Below are positions 26,014 through 36,085 of a stretch of 64,000 nucleotides of DNA, piece by piece. A program made the position numbers and the translations under genes. Each line of letters begins with the position of its first letter. Position 1 is the stretch's first letter. The DNA is taken from positions 1 to 64,000 of the forward strand of contig NZ_VSZO01000003.1 of the NCBI RefSeq assembly GCF_008312935.1, in the 5' to 3' direction. This DNA is from Roseiconus lacunae (GTDB lineage: Bacteria; Planctomycetota; Planctomycetia; Pirellulales; Pirellulaceae). The notes below the pieces were generated by a model, which was not told where the DNA came from, ran no database searches, and saw nothing but the letters and a program-made list of their open reading frames with translations.

Positions 26014-27525
26014 ATGGATCGCTGTTTCCCTATCTTGAGTCGCTTTGCGTTTGTGTTTTGGATTGTGAGTCGTCGCTGTTGGATCCCGGTTGGTTGTCTA
26101 TCGATCTTTGCGGTCTCCATTGCACCATTATCGGCCCAAGATGTGGTCGCCGATCCATCGGGTGAGCGTGAACCGGCGTCTGTCACAGACGAGGGAGACT
26201 CAGAGTCAAGTGAAGAAGTCGATGTTCAGGTTGCAGACGAAGTGAACGTCGAACCGGTCAATAGCGACGAGCGAATCGAATCTCGTTTACAGGAGATTTT
26301 TGAAGCGACCGGTTGGTTCGTAAATCCGCAGGTCAATGTGGACCGAGGCGTGGCGTTTCTAGAAGGTGTCGCCGACAACAAAACGCATCTCGGTTGGGCC
26401 GAAGCAACCGCGATGAAGACGTCGGATGTTGTCGCGGTTGTCAATCAGATCAAAGTTGCCCAACCACCGTTGTGGAATTTTACACCGGCAGTTCGATCAT
26501 TGCGTCAATTGGGGCAAGAAAGTATCGAGGCGTTGCCCTTGGTTTTGATCGCGATCTTTATCGGTGTAATTTCCTATTACTCGGCTCGTGGCAGTGCCCG
26601 AGCGGCGCGCTACCTGGCCCGCAATCGAATCGACAGCACTCTCCTCCGCCAGGTGTTCGGCAATGTCATCGGTGTGCTCTTGTTTATTGTCGGCGTATAT
26701 GTCGCGTTACGAGTTTCCGGACTGACGCGTCTCGCGGTGACGCTACTCGGCGGTACGGGGCTTGTTGGATTGGCATTGGGTTTCGCTTTTCGCGACATTG
26801 CCGAGAACTACCTCGCCAGCATCCTCATTTCGCTCAATCATCCGTTTCGCGTCGGTGATTTGATTGAAGTCGAAGGGGCGAAAGGGTTTGTTCGAAAGGT
26901 GACGACTCGTGGTACGATTCTCAATACGCTCGATGGAAATCAGATTCAGATGCCGAACAGCACTGTCTACAAAGGGAAAATCACAAACTTCACGGCGACG
27001 CCACTCAGTCGACGTGATTTCCTCGTCGGCATTGGTTTTGATGACCCGATAGCCGAGGCGCAAGAAATCGTGATGGATGTGCTAGCCAATCATGTTGCCG
27101 TGGTGGACGATCCCGCACCGATCGTGATTGTCGAATCGCTCGGCTCGGCGACTATTAATCTGCGCGTTTACTATTGGTTCAACCAGGCAGAACGTTCACC
27201 GCTGAAAGTCAGCAGTAGCGTGATCCGATTGGTGAAACAACGTTTGACGGATGCGAAAATCACCATGCCCGATGAAGCCCGTGAACTCGTCTTCCCACAA
27301 GGTGTTCCAGTTCAAATGCTAGACCATAAATCAAATGCTGCTTTGACCGAACGCACGTTGGATCGGAGCAGTCCCACTCCTAAGTCAAAAGGTTCACCTT
27401 CCGGCGCCACTACAGAGCCTAGCCAAAGCGCGGGGGAAGGTGATCTTCGTAACGAGCAGGAAGAAGTGATGCGGGCGGCTGAGGATGACGTCATTGTTGC
27501 CGACGAAGCAAACTTGATCGGATAA
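26014..27525 (+). CDS. Mechanosensitive channel (MscS family) with BON domain
   Basis: 503 aa from the ATG at 26014. A long signal-like hydrophobic start (to about residue 42, PLSAQ) and an acidic linker lead to a BON domain at about 85-145 (ERIESRLQEIFEATGWFVNP, VDRGVAFLEGVADNKTHLGW, a membrane- or ligand-binding fold). Then follow three membrane segments at about 170-270; the pore helix reads GGTGLVGLALGFAFRDIAEN, the Gly/Ala-packed TM3 of MscS, followed by the beta domain (VGDLIEVEGAKGFVRKV, NQIQMPNSTVYKGKITNF). The C-terminus is a disordered, acidic tail. Such channels release solutes on osmotic downshock; the BON domain would lie in the periplasm. Confidence 0.9.
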   Translation: MDRCFPILSRFAFVFWIVSRRCWIPVGCLSIFAVSIAPLSAQDVVADPSGEREPASVTDEGDSESSEEVDVQVADEVNVEPVNSDERIESRLQEIFEATGWFVNPQVNVDRGVAFLEGVADNKTHLGWAEATAMKTSDVVAVVNQIKVAQPPLWNFTPAVRSLRQLGQESIEALPLVLIAIFIGVISYYSARGSARAARYLARNRIDSTLLRQVFGNVIGVLLFIVGVYVALRVSGLTRLAVTLLGGTGLVGLALGFAFRDIAENYLASILISLNHPFRVGDLIEVEGAKGFVRKVTTRGTILNTLDGNQIQMPNSTVYKGKITNFTATPLSRRDFLVGIGFDDPIAEAQEIVMDVLANHVAVVDDPAPIVIVESLGSATINLRVYYWFNQAERSPLKVSSSVIRLVKQRLTDAKITMPDEARELVFPQGVPVQMLDHKSNAALTERTLDRSSPTPKSKGSPSGATTEPSQSAGEGDLRNEQEEVMRAAEDDVIVADEANLIG

Positions 27526-27741
27526 TCGAACGGTGGCCGGCGATCTTCATTGGCGATCAGCACTAGCGGCAAGGGAATTCGGGCTAGATGGCCGGTGGGG
27601 CAGATGGACCAGGTATTCGGGTTCGACTTATCGGTCAGCTCTCGCTAGCACGAGGTTTTGCATAGCGAATGTTCCTGTAACGACTACCGTGAACAACGCC
27701 AATCGGCTAGCTCCAGTTCCAAGTGTCGACTGAAATTTGGT

Positions 27742-30700
27742 TTACGTTGGCTCGTTTGCCTCCCAGTGTCGATCATCGATTCCGAGATTCATCTGGAATT
27801 CTTTAAAGGCTGCGAACAACACTGGGACAACAAAGAGCGTCAGTAGCTCGACCGCCATCCCGCCGATCACCGGCCATGCCATCGCCTTGGCGACATCACT
27901 GCCTCGTCCGCTCGAATATACCACCGGCATCAAGGCAATGATGGTGGTGAACGTCGTCATAAGGCATGGCCGGATCCGCTTCGATCCCGCCTCGATGGTC
28001 GCTTGGCGAATGGCCTCGATGGACGTGATTCGTTTACGAGTGAAAGTTTGATCGAGGTAGGTTGCCATCACCACGCCATCATCGACGGCAATCCCAAACA
28101 GTGCGATGAACCCGATCCACACTGCCGTATTGATCTCAATGGCGTTGACCGCCAGGAGAATCATGCCTCCGGAGAATGCGACGGGGATCCCGGCAAACAC
28201 GACCATGGAGATCGGTAGATGGCGAAACTGCAGATAGATGATGAATAAGTTGATCAAGATGACGAGTGGAATCACCCAAAGCAGGCGTTGGTTCGCTTCG
28301 ATTTGATTTTGAAACGAACCGACGGTTTTGAGCGCGTACCCGGTAGGCAAATCAATTAAGGATTCATTCTGAGCTCGGTGAAGTGACTTTTCGACAGCCT
28401 GCACGGTTTCAAGATCACCATTGACGCCCGACGGGGAGAATGAAACGTGCGCGACCAATCGAGCGTCTTCGCTATTGATCACACCGGGACCCCATGTGGT
28501 ACTCATGTTCGCAAGCATCGACAGCGGAATGACTTCGCCTGATTGCGTCACGATGGGAAGTTCTTCAAGTTCGTCCATTCGCTCGCGGAGGTGGCGTTGA
28601 TACCGAATTTGTACGGAATACCGCTCGCGCCCCTCGACCGTTTGGGTGACATTCGATCCGCCAACCGCAGTTTCGATCACTTCATTGATCATTGTGGCGG
28701 ACATTCCATACCGGGCAGCTGTGTCTCGATCGATTTCGAATTCGACATATGGCTTGCCGAGGACGATGTCGGGATTCACCGTCGCAGCATTGACTTGTGG
28801 GATGGTTTTAAGGTGCTCGGCGACGGTTAATGACGCGTCGGCTAGTTCATCCAAGCTATCACCATAAATTCGGACTGCCATGGCCGCTTTGATGCCGCTT
28901 TGCAACATTACGACTCGACCTTCGATCGGTTGTAGCGGAGACGCAGGTGTCACACCTGGGAGGGTGGCGACCGCATTGATCTGATTCCAAATTTCGATTC
29001 CAGTGATTCCATCTCGCCACTGGCGTTTGGGTTTTAGCATGACATAGGTTTCGATCATGGCTGTCGGGGCGGGATCGAGAGCGGACTCAACACGACCGAT
29101 TTTTCCGAGCACGTTTTCGACTTCAGGGATTTGTTTGATCGCCGCGTCTTGAGTTTGTAGTACCTCCATCGCTTGTGAAAAACTGGCTGCCGGAAAAAGA
29201 GTTGGCATGTAAAACCAACTTCCTTCGTCGAGTGCAATCCAATCGTCTGTTTCAAGTCCGGTTAGCAAATGTTTGAAGTCGACATAGCCAGGCACTCCAT
29301 TCAAATCTGCACCCAGTATCGATGCCGATCGTTCCAGTGGCCGCAGTACACTTGGTAGACCAAACCAAGCTCCCAATCCAAGGATCACGATCAAAATTGG
29401 GAAGATTGAGAACACCGCTTTTCGACGCAAGAAGTAACGCAACGCCGGAACGTAAACACCAAGGATTACCTGACTCACCGGATTGCGAGCGATCGGCCGA
29501 AGTTTCTCGCCCATCGTCCAGTAGGCCGCCAGTCCGGCAAAGAGGCCGATGGCAGCGATGGAGGTGGGAGTTGAAAGCCGACTCGATAATTCGACGCCGA
29601 TGGTGGAAACCAACAGTCCCGTGGAGATCGCAAACGCCATCGATACAAATAGTCGTAGACGCCAAGAAACACGATTGGTACGCAAAAGCCAACGACTCAG
29701 CAGTGGCACGAGTGTCACTGCGACAATCAAAGCCCCAAGCAACGAAAAAGTTTTGGTCCAAGCCAGGGGGGCGAATAACTTATAGTCACGTCCGGTGAGC
29801 AAGAAGACCGGTAGGAAGCTAACCACGGTGGTCAGTACCGCTGTGACCACTGCCGGGGCGACTTCGCCTGCCGACTGGTTGATGATTTCGAGTCGTCGCG
29901 ATGGACCACCGGGGCGGTCTTCATCCTCCCATTGGGCAAGCCGATCGTAGATTGTTTCCGAAACGATAATCCCCATGTCGACCATTGTTCCGATCGCGAT
30001 TGCGATCCCGGCAAGCGACATCAAGTTGGCATCGATACCGAACAGATGCATTGCTACGAAGGCCAATAGTACGGCAATCGGTAGTGTCAACGCGACAACT
30101 AAACTGGCGCGGATGTGTAACAAGAACAGTAAGATCACACCTGCGGTGATAAAAATTTCATGTAGTAGTGCGTCCGTCAATGTCGCAACCGTCTCATTGA
30201 TTAATCCGGTGCGGTCATAAACGATGTTGATTTTGACGCCGTTTAAACTAGGTTCGATCTGAGCGATCTTAGTCTTGACGCGTTCGATCACTTGACGAGG
30301 GTTTTCGCCAAATCGCATGACGACAACGCCGCCGACCGCTTCGACACCGTTTAAGTCAATCGCACCACGTCGAAATTCGGGGCCGACCTGCACACGGGAG
30401 ATATCACGAATGCGCAATGGAATACCATCTTTCGTACGGATGACCGTCTGTTCGATATCGGTGACGATCTGATCCACATCGCCTTGTGATCCTAAGAAAC
30501 CTCGTCCCCGAATGATGAATTCCATGCCGCCGGACTCGATGGTTTTGGCACCGACATCCAAATTGGATCGCTTGACAGACTCGATGACTTTGTCGAGTGG
30601 TAGGTTATGGAAACGGAGCTTATCCGGGTCGATCTCGATTTGATATTGGCGAACATGGCCACCGACACTGGCGACTTCACTGACCCCGGTAACAGACTGC

Positions 30701-31200
30701 AGTTCGTACTTGACGACGTAATCTTGCATACTGCGTAAGTCGGCAAGGTTGGTCGAGTCGGTCGGTGTAAGCGTGTAGTACAGGATCTGGCCCAGTCCGG
30801 TCGCGTCTGGGCCTAGCGTTGGTACGACGCCGTCAGGGAGCTTCGATCCGATCGTTGCTAACTGTTCGGCGACCCGAGATCTTGCCCAGTAAAAATCAGT
30901 GTCATCGCTGAAAGTGATCTGGACAAAGCTATAGCCGAATAAGCTTTTGCCGCGGACGGATTCCGCCTCGGGTACCGCCATTAGGGCGACCGATAGCGGG
31001 TAGGTCACTTGATCTTCGACGTCTTTCGGAGAGCGTCCAGGCCAAGGTGTGAAGACGATCACTTGGTTCTCGCCGATGTTTGGAATCGCATCGATCGGCA
31101 CTTTCCGGGCGGAGTAGATTCCTAGCCCGATCCCGATGCAGATCAGGATGGACATGATCAACGGTTCACGGACGCAGAACGAGATGACCGAGCGGATCAT
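27742..31200 (-). CDS. RND efflux pump, heavy-metal (CusA/HME) type
   Basis: 1152 aa, ATG at 31200; the TGA of the upstream adaptor overlaps it (ATGA). Twelve membrane segments and two large periplasmic loops as in CusA. The start (SFCVREPLIMSILICIGI, then IPNIGENQVIVFTPWPG and DVEDQVTYPLSVALM) and TM4 (IAIGTMVDMGIIVSETIYDR, with the acidic proton-relay residue) identify the HME-RND group. TM10 reads LFGIAVDDGVVMATYLDQTF, with two Asp where CusA-type pumps usually have AE. It is about 100 residues longer than CusA. Substrate cannot be read from the sequence; Cu/Ag is likely from the YHS and CPxCG partners. Confidence 0.92.
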   Translation of the reverse strand: MIRSVISFCVREPLIMSILICIGIGLGIYSARKVPIDAIPNIGENQVIVFTPWPGRSPKDVEDQVTYPLSVALMAVPEAESVRGKSLFGYSFVQITFSDDTDFYWARSRVAEQLATIGSKLPDGVVPTLGPDATGLGQILYYTLTPTDSTNLADLRSMQDYVVKYELQSVTGVSEVASVGGHVRQYQIEIDPDKLRFHNLPLDKVIESVKRSNLDVGAKTIESGGMEFIIRGRGFLGSQGDVDQIVTDIEQTVIRTKDGIPLRIRDISRVQVGPEFRRGAIDLNGVEAVGGVVVMRFGENPRQVIERVKTKIAQIEPSLNGVKINIVYDRTGLINETVATLTDALLHEIFITAGVILLFLLHIRASLVVALTLPIAVLLAFVAMHLFGIDANLMSLAGIAIAIGTMVDMGIIVSETIYDRLAQWEDEDRPGGPSRRLEIINQSAGEVAPAVVTAVLTTVVSFLPVFLLTGRDYKLFAPLAWTKTFSLLGALIVAVTLVPLLSRWLLRTNRVSWRLRLFVSMAFAISTGLLVSTIGVELSSRLSTPTSIAAIGLFAGLAAYWTMGEKLRPIARNPVSQVILGVYVPALRYFLRRKAVFSIFPILIVILGLGAWFGLPSVLRPLERSASILGADLNGVPGYVDFKHLLTGLETDDWIALDEGSWFYMPTLFPAASFSQAMEVLQTQDAAIKQIPEVENVLGKIGRVESALDPAPTAMIETYVMLKPKRQWRDGITGIEIWNQINAVATLPGVTPASPLQPIEGRVVMLQSGIKAAMAVRIYGDSLDELADASLTVAEHLKTIPQVNAATVNPDIVLGKPYVEFEIDRDTAARYGMSATMINEVIETAVGGSNVTQTVEGRERYSVQIRYQRHLRERMDELEELPIVTQSGEVIPLSMLANMSTTWGPGVINSEDARLVAHVSFSPSGVNGDLETVQAVEKSLHRAQNESLIDLPTGYALKTVGSFQNQIEANQRLLWVIPLVILINLFIIYLQFRHLPISMVVFAGIPVAFSGGMILLAVNAIEINTAVWIGFIALFGIAVDDGVVMATYLDQTFTRKRITSIEAIRQATIEAGSKRIRPCLMTTFTTIIALMPVVYSSGRGSDVAKAMAWPVIGGMAVELLTLFVVPVLFAAFKEFQMNLGIDDRHWEANEPT

Positions 31201-33266
31201 TGATCGTCTCCCGCTTGGTGTTCTTGAGCATCTTCCGGATCGATGCCTTGGCCAGACGTCTTTAGGATGTTTGGCACTGAAATGGTTCGAACGAGTTCGC
31301 CGCAGCGCAGCATTTGACTGCCCCAATAGGGATTGCTTAGCAAGTCATTGTCTTGCAACCAATCGCCAGCACCCTGTTTGACCATGGGGCAGAAAAAATG
31401 ATAGAGCGGTTGGTCAGCTTGACTACCGCGAACCACGGTGGAAAGCCGAACGATCGCATGGCTCACCGGCTTGAACTGCTGACGGGATTCGTCGAGCGAT
31501 AGATGGTGCAGATGTGCGGCATTGTCGCGAATGCTCTCTAATTGATCGCGAGTTTCGTCAGTCCAGCGATTCTCGCGAAGTAAGGTTTCGGTCGTTTCGA
31601 TAAACGAACGCACTGCGGTCTCGCTCGGTGTCGAATCTGTCGCGTAGGTTTGTTGGATTCTGAAGTAGGCTTGATATAGCTGTTCGATCCGGAGTCCCAC
31701 TTCGCCTTTGACCAACTCGATTTGAATGTTCTCGAATTGCAATGGCTCATTGCGAATGGATTGTTTCTCGATCGCCCGAGACGGGTCGATCAAGCTCGGG
31801 TTTCCTGCCAGTTGCATTTGTGAATCAATCAGAAAGTTGCCGTTCGTTGCGACCTTCTCGCCTTCCTTTAGCCCATCGAGGACCACCACTTTGTCTCGGA
31901 TAATCGGGCCGAGCGTGACACTGCGAATTTCAAAGCGTCCCGGTTCCGTTTCGACATAGACGATGCTTGATTCGCCTGACGTTAGCAACGCAGATCGTGG
32001 AATCGTAAGCGACTGCTTTTGTTCTACCCGGTCGTTGCTATAGCCATATCGTGTCGTTGGGACAAGATTCATGCCACAAATGGGACAGAGGCCAGGCTCA
32101 TTACGGATCACTTGTGGATGCATTGGGCTGATCCATTTGTTTGCCAATTCGGCGTCATAGACTTCACCTTGGGGGCCGATCGGAACGGTGAGCGTTGCTT
32201 CGGCATAGTCTCCCGGCCGCAGTTCGCCTCGGTCGTTATTGAGTTCCACTCGAACACCGACGGTTCGATTGTCTTGGTCGACCTTGGGGTCGATAAATGC
32301 AACCCGCCCTTGAATTGTTCGTCCAGGTAGCGAGCGAAGCTTCGCCTGAACCTGTTGACCAAATCGAATCTGGGACGCATCTTCGGGATAGAGTTCCAAC
32401 ATCAGCCAGACGGTGGACAAATTGGCGACCCGATAGATCGGTTGCCCTGCGGTGGTATACCGCCCTTCTTCGGCGAGTTTGTCGATGACTGTACCACCGA
32501 TCGGAGCGTAGATTGTCACACGTGATTGTGCTTGCTGAGTTTTCTCAAGATCAACAACCTGCTGCTCGGTCATGCCAAGTTCGATGAGCCGTCGCCGCGA
32601 ATTGAGAACCAGTTTTTGCTGGGTTTGACGAATTGAATCGATCGCCGAATCTGCAAGTCTGTCCCTCGTCGCTTTCGCCTCCAGGAACTCGACCTGGGCG
32701 GCATACAATTCAGGGCTATAGATCACGGCTAAGTGATCATTCCGGTCAACGACGACACCGGTGTAATCGGCGAACATTCGTTCGATCCGTCCATCGACAT
32801 AGGAAGCGATCGTCGCTTGGCGACTTTCGTCAATTTGAATCGAACCGATTGTTCGCACGCTTGAGTGGATCGCTTGCTTCGTTGCGATTGCCGTTTGAAT
32901 GTTGGCGAGCCGACGTTGGGAGGGCTGGATATTGACGGCAAAGTCATCGGTGGCTCCGGAACCGACCACGGCGGGTTCAAGTGCCATCCCGCAAATCGGG
33001 CAGCGCCCTATCCCAGGTTGTCGAATTTGTGGGTGCATCGGGCAGGTATGGATCTGATCGGATGCTGACGCTTCTTCACTTCCCGATTGAAGGCCAGCGG
33101 ATTTAATCCACCCCAACCTTTGAGCAAACCCGAGCAGAACGATAATCACGATCCCAGTGAGCAGCAGCAGCCCCGCGCTCCCCGCCTTTCGAAACCACCA
33201 GGCAATCGAGCGACGGGTGGGGCGAAACCTTGGATTGTCAGCAGAGTTTTGATTCGTAATCGACAT
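31197..33266 (-). CDS. RND membrane-fusion protein with two metal-binding modules (CusB type)
   Basis: 689 aa from the ATG at 33266. One membrane anchor at residues 28-48 (GSAGLLLLTGIVIIVLLGFA). Two heavy-metal-binding segments of the CPMHPxxxxxxxGxCPxCGM type: HTCPMHPQIRQPGIGRCPIC at about 75-95, and a second, KWISPMHPQVIRNEPGLCPIC, in the middle (about 380-400). The second lacks the first Cys. Between and after them are the lipoyl/barrel parts (SYVDGRIERMFADYTGVVVD, APIGGTVIDKLAEEGRYTT, GDYAEATLTVPIG). The C-terminal 150 residues (from about 540) form an extra helical domain, DUF3347-like, of unknown role. It hands metal to the pump gene, which overlaps by four bases. Confidence 0.9.
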   Translation of the reverse strand: MSITNQNSADNPRFRPTRRSIAWWFRKAGSAGLLLLTGIVIIVLLGFAQRLGWIKSAGLQSGSEEASASDQIHTCPMHPQIRQPGIGRCPICGMALEPAVVGSGATDDFAVNIQPSQRRLANIQTAIATKQAIHSSVRTIGSIQIDESRQATIASYVDGRIERMFADYTGVVVDRNDHLAVIYSPELYAAQVEFLEAKATRDRLADSAIDSIRQTQQKLVLNSRRRLIELGMTEQQVVDLEKTQQAQSRVTIYAPIGGTVIDKLAEEGRYTTAGQPIYRVANLSTVWLMLELYPEDASQIRFGQQVQAKLRSLPGRTIQGRVAFIDPKVDQDNRTVGVRVELNNDRGELRPGDYAEATLTVPIGPQGEVYDAELANKWISPMHPQVIRNEPGLCPICGMNLVPTTRYGYSNDRVEQKQSLTIPRSALLTSGESSIVYVETEPGRFEIRSVTLGPIIRDKVVVLDGLKEGEKVATNGNFLIDSQMQLAGNPSLIDPSRAIEKQSIRNEPLQFENIQIELVKGEVGLRIEQLYQAYFRIQQTYATDSTPSETAVRSFIETTETLLRENRWTDETRDQLESIRDNAAHLHHLSLDESRQQFKPVSHAIVRLSTVVRGSQADQPLYHFFCPMVKQGAGDWLQDNDLLSNPYWGSQMLRCGELVRTISVPNILKTSGQGIDPEDAQEHQAGDDQ

Positions 33267-33429
33267 CGTTCGTACGCGATTGGCTGTAGAAGCGGCGGAC
33301 CGAAATGGTTGGCATTGGACCGTGCCTAGATTCACTCCGGTCCACCGCAAGGGAATCGCCTGCACGCTGTCTTGCCATCTAGGAGTGCAAAAAATGGCGG
33401 CATGCAGGTCGTATCAATCCGAAAGTCGG

Positions 33430-33756
33430 TCAGTGAGAATCGGTAGGTGTGTTTTCCGACTCACCTGCCGATTCTGTTTCGGCCTCATCGAGCTTTTGTT
33501 GTTTTTCTTGGTCGGTAAGGACCTCCCACTTTTCGTCGCAGCCATCGCAACAGAAGCCGATGGTTTTGCCGTTCCACTGGACGGTTCCGCCATCGGTACT
33601 AACCTTTCCACCCATGATCGGGCAATTTGTGTTCGCCGTTGAAACGGTCGTTATTGCAGGAGATTCGCTCGTATCTCCGGTTGGTGGCGTCGCAGAATCA
33701 CAGCCGGCGACGAGCGTGCCGATCGATAGGCAAAAAAACAGATTTAAAGCGCGCAT
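33430..33756 (-). CDS. YHS-like metal-binding lipoprotein
   Basis: 108 aa from the ATG at 33756. Signal with lipobox LVAGC at about residue 17, then a Thr/Ser linker and a compact domain: NCPIMGGKVSTDGGTVQWNG and KTIGFCCDGCDEKWEVL. The CPxxGG and FCCxGC pairs are the form of YHS-like domains in copper-efflux proteins, where Cys and Met residues bind the metal. It ends with an acidic, disordered tail. A stable stem (GAATCGGTAGGTG with its complement, 33440-33474) overlaps the stop codon. Located in the Cus-type locus, it may chaperone or sense periplasmic metal. Confidence 0.8.
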   Translation of the reverse strand: MRALNLFFCLSIGTLVAGCDSATPPTGDTSESPAITTVSTANTNCPIMGGKVSTDGGTVQWNGKTIGFCCDGCDEKWEVLTDQEKQQKLDEAETESAGESENTPTDSH

Positions 33757-33935
33757 GGGTATCCCTAGGTTTGAAGTGAATTCAAAGTAAAACGAAGTCG
33801 CAAGCATCCATCAAAACGGATTGAAGGACGCGCGAGAACAAGATCCAGGCGTTCGCGATCATCGCGTCGCCGATGTTGAGATTCCGAGTAAGAGGCGTCG
33901 ATCGTGACGCACATTCGGACAAGACGAGTGGCTAC

Positions 33936-34448
33936 CTAGGTCCGCCAGACGCCAAGAGCGACTTGTTTGTGGTGGCGAATCAATTGCTCACACGACAAAG
34001 CCGGTGGGGGATCTGGGGACGGCGGATCCAATTTACGTTGAACTATTCCGATCGTAGCTGACTCGATTAAATCGAGCCAAATTTCAACTGGAGCATCCGT
34101 CATCGCCGGTGCCACAGGTTGCGGAACCTTTGATTTTAGATCACCACAGCGACACATGAATCTCGAATGAAATCCGTCGCCCGTTAATGTTTGTTCGAGT
34201 CCATCGCAATTCAAATCTTGATTGCTGTCGGAAACACGCAGCATCGAGCGACAGCATCCCCCACAGGAGCCAGGCTGTTTTGGAGTGGTTTGACCGCAAC
34301 AGCACGTCGGCGTTTGGGAATCAATATCCGCGGATAGCTTCCACGTGCTCGTGCATCCGCAGCCTGCCGCGACGACGGGAGACAACATTTGCGCTAACAG
34401 CACCATGGCTGCCATCGAGAATGTCGTCAGTCGAAGAAGGGGAAGCAC
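33936..34448 (-). CDS. Cysteine-rich exported protein in metal-efflux locus
   Basis: 170 aa, reading from a GTG at 34448 (an ATG eleven codons in is also possible). Signal with cleavage after VVAA near residue 28. The mature protein begins with clustered cysteines (GCGCTSTW, PTCCCGQTTPKQPGSCGGCC, later MCRCGD), then an ordered middle and a Pro-rich end. Nothing of known fold; the cluster of about ten Cys in 60 residues suggests periplasmic metal binding. It lies between the receiver-kinase gene and the YHS lipoprotein on the same strand. I infer a sink or buffer for the exported metal. Confidence 0.65.
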   Translation of the reverse strand: MLPLLRLTTFSMAAMVLLAQMLSPVVAAGCGCTSTWKLSADIDSQTPTCCCGQTTPKQPGSCGGCCRSMLRVSDSNQDLNCDGLEQTLTGDGFHSRFMCRCGDLKSKVPQPVAPAMTDAPVEIWLDLIESATIGIVQRKLDPPSPDPPPALSCEQLIRHHKQVALGVWRT

Positions 34449-34596
34449 GTCGAATAATCCTTGCGAACGATCTTTGCCGGGGTGGACGTAGGAATTCTAT
34501 CCCGCGAGGAAGCGTTCGGCCACAGGATTTCGCGGGGTACAGAGTGTTTCCCAAAGTATCGGAAAATCGAAACACGACAACAGGCTAGCTTGTCGG

Positions 34597-35691
34597 CTAA
34601 TAAAGAGGGAGTTCGAGCATGAATATAGTTCCACGCACCGAATTCGGCTCGCACCAAATCCGTCCGCCATGTGCGTCTACGATTCGCTGGCAAGTTGCCA
34701 GACCAAGTCCCGGGCCACCGAAACGGTTGCCGTGCAGCCTGCAGAATGGACGAAAAATTCTGGCGCGGTCAGCTTCTTCAATACCGATTCCGTCATCGGC
34801 AACGCTGAGCACGACCGAGTTTTCACGAACACTGCCGGTGATTTGAATCGAAACACCCGCCTCCGAACGAAACTTGACGCTGTTCTCGATCAAGTTCTGA
34901 AAGAGCTGGGTCAATAGGGGGGCAGATCCAAACACTTCCGGGAGTGTTGCAACCTGGATATCACCACCAGCTACCAGGATCATCGGATTTAGATTCGAGA
35001 TTGCACTGTCAACAGCATCGGTAAGATTGACCTTTGTTTTCGAAACGATACCACCGATCCCTGAGTTGTATCCATGCAATGCTCGAATGAGGTCGTTCAA
35101 GTAGGCCCCCGCCTGCTGAATCTGTCCCACGATTTGCTTGTTCTGGGGATCATTTTGGATTGCAGCGTCATCAAGCAGTGATTGCGCTAGCGTTGTGATT
35201 TGATCAACGGGGGCGCTGATGTCACGAGTCAAGATGTGTGAAAACTCACTTAAGTAGCGATGCTGATCTTCGATCGTCTTTTGCAATTGTCGTTTTTGTA
35301 TCGCGCTGTCGATCGTCTGCTTAAATGTATTGCCTTCCAGGTCATCTTTCCTGACATAATCATTCAATCCTTGAAGGAGCGCTTGACGGGCAACTTTTTC
35401 GTCGCCTTGGCCGGTCACCATGATTGCCGGCAAGTACGGAAGAATTTTGTGTAGCGAGCGAACGACCGTGATACCGTCTTGTCCACCGATGTTGTAATCG
35501 ACGATGGCACAGTCAAACGGAGTCTTCTTCGCTGCCTCAAGTGCCGGTTCAATTTTGTCAAATTCGACAACGCGGTATTTGTCCGACGGATGCTTCAGTA
35601 ACCGACGAATCAGCCGTCGATCGACCATGTCATCATCAAGCAAAAGAACCGTGACCGTCTCATGAAATAAACTCTGCGTTGGTCGTTTCAT
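34597..35691 (-). CDS. Receiver domain fused to histidine-kinase-like module without the usual His
   Basis: 364 aa. Residues 12-130 are a receiver: acidic pair LLLDDDMVDRRL, phospho-acceptor Asp in CAIVDYNIGGQDG, Thr in IMVTGQGDE, Lys in YVRKDDLEG. A dimerisation helix follows at about 150 with LSEFSHILTRDISAPVDQI; the standard form is FSHxLSHDLKEPL, so the phospho-acceptor position holds Arg. The ATPase is complete in appearance: N box LFQNLIENSVKF, G1 VADDGIGIE, F box IFRPFCRLHG, G2 GGPGLGLATCQ. It lies with the efflux genes and probably regulates something, but autophosphorylation at the usual site looks impossible. An upstream TGAGTCA palindrome may regulate it. Confidence 0.85.
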   Translation of the reverse strand: MKRPTQSLFHETVTVLLLDDDMVDRRLIRRLLKHPSDKYRVVEFDKIEPALEAAKKTPFDCAIVDYNIGGQDGITVVRSLHKILPYLPAIMVTGQGDEKVARQALLQGLNDYVRKDDLEGNTFKQTIDSAIQKRQLQKTIEDQHRYLSEFSHILTRDISAPVDQITTLAQSLLDDAAIQNDPQNKQIVGQIQQAGAYLNDLIRALHGYNSGIGGIVSKTKVNLTDAVDSAISNLNPMILVAGGDIQVATLPEVFGSAPLLTQLFQNLIENSVKFRSEAGVSIQITGSVRENSVVLSVADDGIGIEEADRARIFRPFCRLHGNRFGGPGLGLATCQRIVDAHGGRIWCEPNSVRGTIFMLELPLY

Positions 35692-35771
35692 CTGCGACGA
35701 AGGATTTGCAAATGCGAGACTATCGGGAGGGGCGGGGCGATGGTTGCAACAGCGACAACATCAGAAGCACT

Positions 35772-35790
35772 TGAGTCAGAAATTGACTCA
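35772..35790. promoter_or_regulatory. TGAGTCA-5-TGACTCA operator-like palindrome
   Basis: A perfect seven-base inverted repeat with a five-base spacer, 81 bp upstream of the receiver-kinase start, where an operator is expected. The rest of the 35692-36085 gap between the kinase gene and the TolC-like gene shows no gene. Confidence 0.45.
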
Positions 35791-36085
35791 CAGGTGGTGA
35801 CCGGCAACCGTCAGCCTAGTGTAGTCCACCTTCCTTGCTTCAAACCATCCCTGAGAAGACAAACTCATGTCGGAGAACGGTGTCGGATGTCTACAGGCTT
35901 GTGAGTTGACGGTGCTTTCCTTCTGCTCCGGTTTCACGATCTAAGCTCGATACCAACCTGTTGGGGTGATATTTTTTTAAACCAATACTCACCAGTGTGT
36001 CGGGAAGTCGACAAGACAAGCGAACGGGCTCGTTCGAGGTACGTTAAAGTTTAGATCGGAGCGATGGTCCGACGACGATCCCGTT

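Noticed and set aside
33438..33474. Strong stem GAATCGGTAGGTG with complement at the end of the YHS-like gene
   Set aside because: No T-run follows on the minus strand, so it is not called a terminator; it may still slow or stabilise the transcript.
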